DNA of 27,700 nt from CAKTOF01 sp964523945 (lineage in GTDB: Bacteria; Bacillota; Clostridia; Oscillospirales; Oscillospiraceae). Made by a program: the position numbers and the translations under genes. Of this stretch, positions 14,971-22,257 are shown in pieces; positions within the stretch are counted from its first letter, which is position 1, and the number at the start of each line of letters is the position of its first letter. The stretch spans positions 1-27,700 of the forward strand of contig CAZGBU010000015.1 in NCBI GenBank assembly GCA_964523945.1, given 5' to 3'. Below the pieces are notes generated by a model. It was not told the origin of the DNA. It was given only the letters and a program-made list of their open reading frames with translations, and did no database searches.

Positions 14971-16217
14971 TCCGTTCGCTGCGGCGGAAATTCGTCCTGG
15001 TTGCAATGCTCTGCCTGCTCGCGACGCTGGCCGTGCTGTGCGCTGCGATCGGCGCGGGAAACTATACCATGACCACAAACCGGATTGACAACGCCATCGA
15101 TCTGCTCTACCAGAATGGCGGGGAATTCCCAGAACCGGACGCCGCTGCCGACCCGTCTGCCGCGTCTGCATTTCAGGTCACGCAGGAGACGCCGTTTGAG
15201 ACGCGCTATTTCGTTGTGGAGCTGACGGTTGCGCGGGAGGTGCGGGCGGTAGACATCGAACACATCGCCGCGCTGGACCGGCAGACGGTGATCGAATGCG
15301 TGAGCGAAATCCTGTCGTCCGACGACGCACGCGGATATCTGGACTATTACCGCTACGCCGTCTTTGACAATGAAGATGGCGGCAGCACGATTATCGTCAT
15401 GGATTGCTTTCTGCAGCTGCAGTCTGCCTACAACACAGTGCGGGTGATGCTGCTGGTGTGTCTGGCGTGTGCGGTGATTGTGCTTGTGCTGCTGGTGATC
15501 TTTTCACGCCGCGCCATCCGGCCGTTTGCCGAAAACCTGGAGCGCCAGCGGCAGTTTGTCACCGATGCGTCGCACGAGCTGAAGACGCCGCTGGCGATTT
15601 TGTCGGCCGATCTTGGACTGCTCGAGGATGCTGGGGACGATAACCGGTGGCTCAGGAGCGCACAGGCGCAGGTGACGCGGCTCGACAGCTTGATTCAGAA
15701 CATGGTAGAGCTGGCGCGCACGGAGGAAACCATACAGGATGCAGCTGCCTCCGAGTTTTCGCTCAGCGAGATTGCGCAGGCCGGCGTGGATGCGTTTCAG
15801 CCGCTGGCCGAAGCGGCCGGCGGACACATTGAAGCGGATATTGCGCCCGATGTGCAGATGCGCGGGGTGCAGGACAACCTGTTCCGGCTGCTGTCAATTC
15901 TGCTCGACAACGCGGTCAAATACTGCGACCCGGGCGGCACGGTCCGGTTGGTCCTGGCCCAACGCGGGCGGACGGCATCTGTGCTTGTCTCCAATCCCTG
16001 TACGGCACTTGATCCCGCGCAGCTGCCGCGCTACTTTGACCGCTTCTTCCGTGCGGATTCCTCCCGTGCCCGCGCCACCGGCGGGTACGGCATCGGTTTG
16101 TCCACTGCGCAGGCCATTGTTCTGCGCCACCGCGGCCGGATCACAAACCGCTATGCCGGCGGCGTCATCACATTTGCCGTGACGCTGCCGCTGCAGCTCA
16201 AAAAAGGCGGCGGATAG
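14967..16217 (+). CDS. Sensor histidine kinase 2
   Basis: A 416-residue sensor kinase with transmembrane helices at about 9-31 and 158-179 and an outside sensor of roughly 125 residues. There is only a very short linker between the second helix and the HisKA domain, so no full HAMP is evident. H203 lies in DASHELKTPLAI. The ATPase domain has an N box (SILLDNAVKYCDPGG), an F box (YFDRFFRADSSR) and G2 (GYGIGLSTAQAIV). The usual G1 DxG motif is replaced by VSNPCTALDP, a variant seen in several Firmicutes kinases. It is the last gene of the operon, followed immediately by a very strong terminator. Confidence 0.93.
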   Translation: MIRSLRRKFVLVAMLCLLATLAVLCAAIGAGNYTMTTNRIDNAIDLLYQNGGEFPEPDAAADPSAASAFQVTQETPFETRYFVVELTVAREVRAVDIEHIAALDRQTVIECVSEILSSDDARGYLDYYRYAVFDNEDGGSTIIVMDCFLQLQSAYNTVRVMLLVCLACAVIVLVLLVIFSRRAIRPFAENLERQRQFVTDASHELKTPLAILSADLGLLEDAGDDNRWLRSAQAQVTRLDSLIQNMVELARTEETIQDAAASEFSLSEIAQAGVDAFQPLAEAAGGHIEADIAPDVQMRGVQDNLFRLLSILLDNAVKYCDPGGTVRLVLAQRGRTASVLVSNPCTALDPAQLPRYFDRFFRADSSRARATGGYGIGLSTAQAIVLRHRGRITNRYAGGVITFAVTLPLQLKKGGG

Positions 16218-16220
16218 TGC

Positions 16221-16264
16221 CGCAAAAAAGCGCCGCCGGCGATCGCCGGCGGCGCTTTTTTGCG
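16221..16264. terminator. 44-base perfect palindromic bidirectional terminator
   Basis: Two 22-base arms are exactly complementary with no unpaired loop in the DNA. The core is GC-rich (GCGCCGCCGGCGA) and flanked by A6 and T6 tracts, giving a U-run on either strand. It starts three bases after the stop of kinase 2. Confidence 0.92.
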
Positions 16265-16369
16265 CAGGGTGAGAAAATTTCATTACATTTTACGGTTTTG
16301 TGATCGATGAATTTACATGTCGCCGGTATGCTGTACTCAGGTTCTATGAGATGAGATTGGGAGGCATGC

Positions 16370-17218
16370 ATGATGCGCACCGCGCAGAAACAAACCGCAA
16401 CACAGTCGCAGAAGCTGATGGTTTTTGTCCTGTCCATGTCCCTGTACGGGCTGGCGACGCTGCTCACTGAGCTGATTCCGAAGTTCCAGGTGGGGATTGT
16501 GGAATTTTCCGTGGAATACTTTCTGTTTATCCCGCTGACACTGGCGATGCTGTTTGATCCGCTCTCCGCCGCGCTGGGCGCGGCCACCGGCGAGCTGGTG
16601 TTCAGCGAGATCATGCTGGGCCAATTCGGCGGCCTGGGCGAGCTAGAGAAATTTCTCACTGTTACCATCGGCGTCTATATCGCTGGCCGTCTGGTAAAGG
16701 ACCCGAAAAATCGTGTGATGGTCGGCATTGCCGCGCTCGTTGGCACGGCCGCACAGCTTGCAATGGGCACTGTGGTGGATATTTTGAAGGTTCAGCTTGC
16801 GGTGGAGGATTTTGAGGCGGTGGCTGGCCTGCCGGAGAGCGTGTTTGCCACTGAGGGCTTTGCGTTTGTCAATGATCTGCTCTTCTCCGGCATCCTCTTC
16901 GCGCTGCTGCCGACGCTGTATCTGGTGCCGAAGCTCCACGGGAAAATCGAGCCGCTGGTCGGCATGGCGCCCCGCACGCCGGACAGCGCGGTCGGCGGCC
17001 CTGGCGCAAAGGCGCTGGTCGTCTGCGCGGCCGGGTTTGCCTGTGCTGTCGCGGCAGAGCTGCTCGCAACTGCAGGCACGTCGTTGATCGACTGGGAGGC
17101 TGCGTGGGCCGAGAGCGGTACTGCGATCGCGATTGGCATGGCTGTGGCCGCTGCTGTTGCGGTGGTCGTCCTGGTGCTCATGCGCCGCCGTGCGGGAAAC
17201 AGGACTGTAGCAGACTGA
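16370..17218 (+). CDS. ECF transporter S component (substrate-binding membrane protein), specificity unknown
   Basis: A 282-residue integral membrane protein of about six helices (LMVFVLSMSLYGLATLLTEL, YFLFIPLTLAMLF, VMVGIAALVGTAAQLAMG, LLFSGILFALLPTLYLV, ALVVCAAGFACAVAAELL, AIAIGMAVAAAVAVVVLVL) ending in basic RRRAGN. It is immediately followed by a double ECF ATPase and a T component, so it should be the substrate-capturing S subunit. The sequence does not match the vitamin-specific families I can recognise, and no riboswitch is evident. A tandem ATGATG lies after GGGAGG: 16370 gives five bases of spacing and 16373 gives eight, so either may start. The upstream TTTACA (16312) has no clear -10 partner. 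Confidence 0.78.
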   Translation: MMRTAQKQTATQSQKLMVFVLSMSLYGLATLLTELIPKFQVGIVEFSVEYFLFIPLTLAMLFDPLSAALGAATGELVFSEIMLGQFGGLGELEKFLTVTIGVYIAGRLVKDPKNRVMVGIAALVGTAAQLAMGTVVDILKVQLAVEDFEAVAGLPESVFATEGFAFVNDLLFSGILFALLPTLYLVPKLHGKIEPLVGMAPRTPDSAVGGPGAKALVVCAAGFACAVAAELLATAGTSLIDWEAAWAESGTAIAIGMAVAAAVAVVVLVLMRRRAGNRTVAD

Positions 17219-17220
17219 CC

Positions 17221-18919
17221 ATGCACGCGGTTGAAATCGATCATCTGACCTATACCTACCCGGGCGCCGCACGGCCCGCGCTGTGCGATCTGTCGCTGTG
17301 CGTGGAACAGGGCGACTTTCTGGCGATTGTCGGCAGTAACGGATGCGGAAAGTCCACGCTGTGCAAAACGCTCAACGGGCTGATCCCGCACTTTATCACC
17401 GGCAGCTTTGACGGGCGCGTGCGGGTGGGCGGACTGGATACGCGCGAGAGTGATGTGGGCACGTTGGCGCGGGAGGTCGGATATGTGTATCAGGACTTTG
17501 AGAACCAGATTGTCCGCCCAACGGTGCTCGATGACGCATCGTATTCCTGCCTGAATTATGCGCTGCCGGATTATCTTGCGCGCGGGCGGGCGGCACTTGC
17601 CCAGTGCGGGCTGGCCGGGTGCGAGGACGAATATATCTGGCAGCTGTCCGGCGGGCAGACGCATCTGCTGGCGTTGGCGGGAGCGCTGTCGCTCCAGCCG
17701 GATATTCTGATCCTCGACGAGCCGATCGCACAGCTTGATCCGATGCACGCCGACCGGATCTATGCGGTGCTGCGGGAGCTGAACGAACGGCATGGAAAGA
17801 CGATCCTTGTCATCGAGCACCACACCGATTATATTGCGGAATACTGCCGGCATGTCATGCTGATGCAGGATGGCCGGATTCGCTGGCTGCTGCCCACGGA
17901 AGAGGCGCTGCAGCGTGTGGAAGAGCTCGAGGCGTGCAATATTGTTCCGCCGCAGGTGACGCAGGCGGCGCATCGGCTGCGCGCACGGGGAGATCTTCCG
18001 GCGGACTGGCCGCTGCCAACCACGCTGGCCGGCGGCGCGACGGCTTTTTCCGGTCTGCGCTGTGTGCGGCAGCCAAACACGCCGGCTGCCGCACCCGCGG
18101 GGGAGACGGCGGTGTCGTTCCGGCAGGTGTCGCTCTCCTACCGCACACCGCACAGTGAAGGGGGAGCCGCGCACAGTGTTCGACGGGCTGGATCTGGACA
18201 TCCGGGCGGGCGAAAAAGTTGCCCTGATCGGTTCGAACGGTGCGGGAAAGTCCACATTGATGAAGCTGATGGTGGGGCTGCTGCGGCCGGGGCGCGGAAC
18301 GGTCTCGCTGTTTGGGACGCCGATCGGGAAAAAAAGAGCGGAGGATCTGTCCCGTCAGATCTCGCTTGTGTACCAGAATCCGGAGGAGATGTTCATCAAA
18401 GACTCCATCCGCGCGGATATCGCCTATGCAATGCAGGTGCGCGGCGTGCCGGACTGGGAGCGGCGTACAGATGAGCTGCTGGCTCGCTTTTCCCTGACGG
18501 AGCTGGCCGGGCGCGATGGCCGCCTGCTCTCCGGCGGGCAGATGCGCCGCGCGAGCCTTGCCATCGGCATTGCGCTCAACCCGGGGATTCTGCTGTTGGA
18601 TGAGCCAACGGCCAACCTCGACATCGCCACGCGGCGCGAGATCATAGCCGTCCTGGACGAGATGAAAGACATCGTCCATACCGCGCTGATCGCCACACAC
18701 GATATGCAGCTCGTGTGTCAGTGGGCGGAGCGGATCGTGGTGCTCAGCGGCGGAACCGTCGCGGCCGACGGAACGCGTGATGCGATCTTTTCCCGTGTTG
18801 ACCTGCTCCGGCAGGTGGGCATCCGTCCGCCTGAGATTTTTTCGATGGCGCAGACGCTTGATCCCGCGGCGCTGTGCTACACCGTAGATGAGTTTCTTCA
18901 CTGTTTTCAGGGGATATGA
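17221..18919 (+). pseudogene. ECF transporter double ATPase (EcfA-EcfA' fusion), frame interrupted by one base
   Basis: Two full ABC ATPase domains lie in one continuous stretch but in different frames. Domain 1 (from ATG 17221): Walker A GSNGCGKST (38-46), LSGGQ (142-146), Walker B LILDEP, switch H200. Domain 2 (stop at 18917): GSNGAGKST, LSGGQ, LLLDEP, THD. The frame breaks near 18160-18164, a run of five Gs. With four Gs the reading would be continuous, ...RTPHSEGEPRTVFDG.... The first strand of domain 2 (AVSFRQVSLSYR) sits in the upstream frame, so domain 2 is not an independent gene with its own start. It may be a sequencing error, a true frameshift, or ribosomal slippage; a GTG near 18175 is a weak alternative start that would lose the first strand. 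Energises the S and T subunits. Confidence 0.85.
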
Positions 18920-19758
18920 GGATGAAAAAATCGTCGAAAAAACACTTGGAGAATATTCTGGATCAGTTCTCCATGGACTTCCTGCGCAATCAGGTGCTGA
19001 AAAACGCATACGGCAACGACGATACGGTGATTGCTGCGCTTGACCCGCGGGTGCTGCTGGCCTGGTATCTGTTTTTCGGGCTGGTGCCCTGGTTTGTCAA
19101 TGATCTGCCGTTTCTGCAGGGATGTTTTCTGCTGGTGATGGCGACCACATTGCTCGCACGGGTGGCGGGGCTTGTACTGTTCCTGTTTGCGCTGGGCGTG
19201 TTTTCACAGACGGGATATCTGTTTGTCGTAACGCTGCTGTTTGGCGGGGACGCCTCCGCTGCTGTACCCCTGCTGATTTTCACGCTGAAAGTGGCGACGA
19301 TCTCGCTGGCCTCGGTTACAGTGTTCTCCGGCCTCGACCCGGACCGGCTTTCCAATGGACTGATGTGGTACGGCTGCCCGGAGCGGCTGAGTTTTTCGAT
19401 TTCCTATGCCTATCGGATGCTTCCAATGCTGATGGAGGAATTTCAGAATGTGCTGCTCAGCTACCGCCTGCGCGGCAACCCGCCCGCGCACAATACGTTC
19501 CTGGGAAAAATCCGCTATCTGGTCTATCAGGTGAAGATCATCATGCAGTCGTTTTATCCGCTGATGCTCAACACGGCCAAGCGTTCGCGTACGACAGTTG
19601 AAGCGCTTGAGCTGCGGGGCTATCGCTACGCCGCGGTGAATCGATCGGTGAAGAAAATCAAGCTGGCTTCGCTGAGAGTGACGGCGGCTGATGGCATTTT
19701 TGTTGCGGTCTCGGTGCTGTTTGTGGCCGTTTCGGTCCTTATTTCATCTCTGATTTAA
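18916..19758 (+). CDS. ECF transporter T component (CbiQ/EcfT family)
   Basis: A 280-residue membrane protein, the scaffold linking ATPases to the S component. N-terminal basic region, then four to five helices (VLLAWYLFFGLVPWFVNDL, LLARVAGLVLFLFALGVF, YLFVVTLLFGG, and a C-terminal GIFVAVSVLFVAVSVLI). The cytoplasmic region carries two coupling motifs, YRLRGNPP (around 192) and ALELRGYRYA (around 231), corresponding to the conserved Arg-Gly coupling helices of EcfT that contact the ATPases. ATG 18916 overlaps the ATPase stop as ATGA; a second ATG (18922) has better spacing from GGGG and may be the true start. Confidence 0.9.
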   Translation: MRMKKSSKKHLENILDQFSMDFLRNQVLKNAYGNDDTVIAALDPRVLLAWYLFFGLVPWFVNDLPFLQGCFLLVMATTLLARVAGLVLFLFALGVFSQTGYLFVVTLLFGGDASAAVPLLIFTLKVATISLASVTVFSGLDPDRLSNGLMWYGCPERLSFSISYAYRMLPMLMEEFQNVLLSYRLRGNPPAHNTFLGKIRYLVYQVKIIMQSFYPLMLNTAKRSRTTVEALELRGYRYAAVNRSVKKIKLASLRVTAADGIFVAVSVLFVAVSVLISSLI

Positions 19759-19772
19759 AAGGAGGGAATCTC

Positions 19773-20570
19773 TTGCGTCTGGATTTTCATACACACGGCA
19801 AGCTGGCCAAAAAGCTGCCCTTTTCCACGGCCTATACCGACTGGCTGTTCCGTGAGGCGCGCGCCGCTGGGCTGGATGCACTGTGCCTGACGGAGCATTT
19901 TAACACACTGCAGTTTGACGTGCTCTACCGCTATCTCGCCTCGGTCAGCCGGCGGGATGGAGACACGCTTGTGCTGGAAAACGGCCTTCGCATCTTCCCG
20001 GGCATGGAGACCGACGTGGCCGAGTGCGGGCACATCCTGTCCATCGGACCGCTCGAGGCGATCCTGGAGCTGCATCATGCGCTTGCGCCGCATCGGGAAA
20101 GGGACAGCTTCCTGCCGTTTGCGCGCTTGATGGATCTGTTCGAGGCGTACCCGGTGATTGTTGGCTGCGCACATCCGTATCGTGCGCCCGGGCGCGTGCC
20201 GGAGCTTCCGGAGCAGCAGCGCCGCCGGCTGCAGTTTCTGGATCTGAATGGAAAAGATCTGGCGCTTGAGCGTGCGCAGACCGAACGCCTGACCTATGAT
20301 CTGGGCAGAACGCTTGGCATTCCGGTGGTTGGAGGCAGCGACACCCATCAGGCGGTCCAGTACGGCTGCGTGATGACCGTATTGGAAACGGACTGCGACA
20401 CGGTGCGCGCGATCTATGATGCGATGCTGGCCGGACGATATTCCATCGAGGTCGCAGCGCATGCTGCGCTGCAGGTGCGCGCTGCCTGCCTGCTCAAGCG
20501 ATCACTCAAAGAAATCCACGCGCTCGGCGGCGACTATGTCGCTGTTCTTCTCCGGGAGGGCGCGGCATGA
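19773..20570 (+). CDS. PHP-domain metal-dependent phosphoesterase
   Basis: A 265-residue PHP-superfamily hydrolase. Metal-binding signatures in order: LDFHTHGK (3-10), CLTEHFN (about 39-45), GMETDVAECGHILSIG, VGCAHPYR and GGSDTHQ. These proteins hydrolyse phosphoesters; stand-alone bacterial members include histidinol-phosphatase-like and nucleotide phosphatases. It starts with TTG (19773-19775), supported by AAAAGGAGG seven bases upstream and by the domain beginning at residue 3. It lies 14 bases after the T component and overlaps the next gene as ATGA. The pairing with an inositol-monophosphatase-like gene suggests dephosphorylation of an imported or internal phosphorylated compound; the substrate is not deducible. 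Confidence 0.88.
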   Translation: MRLDFHTHGKLAKKLPFSTAYTDWLFREARAAGLDALCLTEHFNTLQFDVLYRYLASVSRRDGDTLVLENGLRIFPGMETDVAECGHILSIGPLEAILELHHALAPHRERDSFLPFARLMDLFEAYPVIVGCAHPYRAPGRVPELPEQQRRRLQFLDLNGKDLALERAQTERLTYDLGRTLGIPVVGGSDTHQAVQYGCVMTVLETDCDTVRAIYDAMLAGRYSIEVAAHAALQVRAACLLKRSLKEIHALGGDYVAVLLREGAA

Positions 20571-21349
20571 ACGGCCTGCATCAGTCACTGGTCAAACAGG
20601 TCATCGCCGCCGTACGTGGGGCGGGAGCGCTGATGACCGGTCCGGCTGCTGTGCGCAGCGTCTGCGCCAAGCGTGCAGCAGATTATGTCACCAACGTGGA
20701 TCTGTCGGTGCAGGAAGCACTGCGGGCCCGGCTGCGCTCGCTGACGCCGTCGGTGCAGTTTATGGGCGAAGAGCAGGACAACGCCGCCATTGACCCGGCC
20801 CGGCCGGTCTGGATCCTGGATCCGGTAGACGGGACGACCAATCTGATCCATCATTTTCATCACAGTGCAGTTTCGCTTGCACTGGCAGATGGCGGACAGG
20901 TTATATTTGGTGTGGTGTACAATCCCTACAGCGGTGAATGCTTCACCGCCCAGCGGGGACGGGGCGCACAGTGCAACGGTACGCCCATTCATGTCAGCCA
21001 GACAGCCAGCCTGAGCAGCAGCCTCCTGTCTGCCGGCACCGTGCCCGGCTGCCGCGAGCTGGCGGATCGGTCCTTTGCACAGATGCGGGCACTTTATGAC
21101 CGGTGCCAGGACATCCGGCGCTGCGGCTGCGCCTCGCTCGACCTGTGCTGGGTAGCGAGCGGCCGTCTGGATGGGTATGTGGAGCTGCTGCTCCAGCCGT
21201 GGGATTATGCCGCTGGCCTGCTGTTGGTTGAGGAGGCTGGTGGTCAGGTCACTGCGCCGGACGGCGCGGCGCTCTCGCTGGTGCGGGGCGGCGCGATTCT
21301 GGCTACAAATGGCCTGCTGCACGAGCCGCTGCAATCGCTCTTGAACTGA
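20567..21349 (+). CDS. Inositol monophosphatase family protein
   Basis: A 260-residue Mg2+-dependent phosphatase of the IMPase/CysQ/FBPase superfamily. Metal ligands: E68 in GEEQ, D85 and D88 in ILDPVDGTTN (the family signature), and D213 in PWDYAAG. The family hydrolyses inositol monophosphate, PAP or sugar phosphates. The start overlaps the PHP gene (ATGA), showing coupled translation. Next to the PHP phosphatase and the RpiR regulator, a sugar- or polyol-phosphate substrate is likely but not shown. Confidence 0.92.
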   Translation: MNGLHQSLVKQVIAAVRGAGALMTGPAAVRSVCAKRAADYVTNVDLSVQEALRARLRSLTPSVQFMGEEQDNAAIDPARPVWILDPVDGTTNLIHHFHHSAVSLALADGGQVIFGVVYNPYSGECFTAQRGRGAQCNGTPIHVSQTASLSSSLLSAGTVPGCRELADRSFAQMRALYDRCQDIRRCGCASLDLCWVASGRLDGYVELLLQPWDYAAGLLLVEEAGGQVTAPDGAALSLVRGGAILATNGLLHEPLQSLLN

Positions 21350-21358
21350 GGTGAGACA

Positions 21359-22183
21359 ATGCAGCTGCATCTTCCCATCCCGCTGGAAGAGTTGACCCGC
21401 GCGGAGCAAAGAATCCTGGAATATATCAACACCAATACGGATACGTTCCTGTTCCTGTCCATCGGTCAGCTGGCCGAACAACTGGAGGTGTCCGACGCCA
21501 CGCTGTCCCGATTCGCCCGCCATGTGGGATGCCAGGATTACAAGGCGCTCAAGGCGATGGTGCTCGAACAGGCATCCGGGCCGGCCGTGAAGATGGCGCG
21601 TACGCTGCTGCAGGACGAGTGTTTCTCGCCGCAGACATGGCTGGAGCGCCAGCAGTGTTATCTGCAGAAGACAGCTGAACAGCTCGTATCGGCGGAGTTC
21701 GATCGGGCGGCGGACGCCATCTGTGCGGCGCAGTGTGTCTTTGTGCATGGCAAAAACGCCTCCGCAGCACTTGCACAGCTGCTCGCGTTCCGGCTGCGCC
21801 GGGTGGGCGTGCGCGTGGCGCTGCTGCCCTCCGGCGGATCGGAGCTGCTGGAAGGGCTGGCGCAGGCGGGGCAGAACGATCTGGCCGTTCTGTTCAGTTT
21901 TTCCAAGCTCTCGCAGGAGGGGAGGATCCTGCTGGAACAGAGCCGCGTGGCCGGCTACCGCACGCTGGCTTTCGTCAGCCGGACCTGCCTGCCGGCAGAC
22001 GAGCGGGCAGAGATCAACCTGTTTGCCTATCGCGGCACAGACAAGGAATACCACTCCATGGCCGCACCTGCCGCATTGCTCGACGCGCTGATCGTCGCGG
22101 TGACCCAGCGCCTGGGCCAGAGGGGGCACGAAGCGCTGCAGTCCCTGCATGCACTGAAAAAGAAGTATTTTCCGGAACCATAG
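21359..22183 (+). CDS. MurR/RpiR-family transcriptional regulator
   Basis: A 274-residue regulator with an N-terminal HTH-6 domain (about 1-77; LTRAEQRILEYI, SIGQLAEQLEVSDATLSRFARHVGCQDYKALK) and a C-terminal SIS sugar-phosphate-binding domain (about 110-250; VFVHGKNASAALAQLLAFRLRR, DLAVLFSFSKLSQE, YRTLAFVS). RpiR proteins respond to phosphorylated sugars. Being last in the ECF-PHP-IMPase unit, ten bases after the IMPase stop, it most likely controls that unit and points to a phosphorylated sugar or polyol as the inducer. A terminator follows. Confidence 0.93.
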   Translation: MQLHLPIPLEELTRAEQRILEYINTNTDTFLFLSIGQLAEQLEVSDATLSRFARHVGCQDYKALKAMVLEQASGPAVKMARTLLQDECFSPQTWLERQQCYLQKTAEQLVSAEFDRAADAICAAQCVFVHGKNASAALAQLLAFRLRRVGVRVALLPSGGSELLEGLAQAGQNDLAVLFSFSKLSQEGRILLEQSRVAGYRTLAFVSRTCLPADERAEINLFAYRGTDKEYHSMAAPAALLDALIVAVTQRLGQRGHEALQSLHALKKKYFPEP

Positions 22184-22207
22184 CCAGATGTGGGGGACCG
22201 GCAATTC

Positions 22208-22252
22208 AAAAAACTGCACGGCGCAGGATTTCCCTGCACCGTGCGGTTTTTT
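22208..22252. terminator. Bidirectional terminator between RpiR and beta-helix lipoprotein genes
   Basis: AAAAAACTGCACGG (22208-22221) pairs with CCGTGCGGTTTTTT (22239-22252) with one T-G wobble. An inner GCAGG/CCTGC stem extends it. The A6 and T6 flanks provide a U-run in both directions, matching the convergent gene arrangement. Confidence 0.9.
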
Positions 22253-22257
22253 GTGTC

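Noticed and set aside
16262..16369. Riboswitch before the ECF operon
   Set aside because: Only about 100 bases are available and no conserved aptamer core or terminator/antiterminator pair is visible.
18062..18180. ATG 18062 or GTG near 18175 as the start of a separate second ECF ATPase gene
   Set aside because: The ATG gives an Arg-rich shadow N-terminus and the GTG lacks the first beta-strand, which is found in the upstream frame; a single interrupted fusion explains the data better.
16792..19009. Long minus-strand frames across the ECF genes
   Set aside because: The plus strand encodes two ATPases and a T component with complete motifs; the minus frames show no recognisable fold.
20585..22219. 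544-codon minus-strand frame opposite the IMPase and RpiR genes
   Set aside because: It spans two well-supported plus-strand genes, is rich in Gln/His/Arg as expected of antisense translation, and lacks a start signal.
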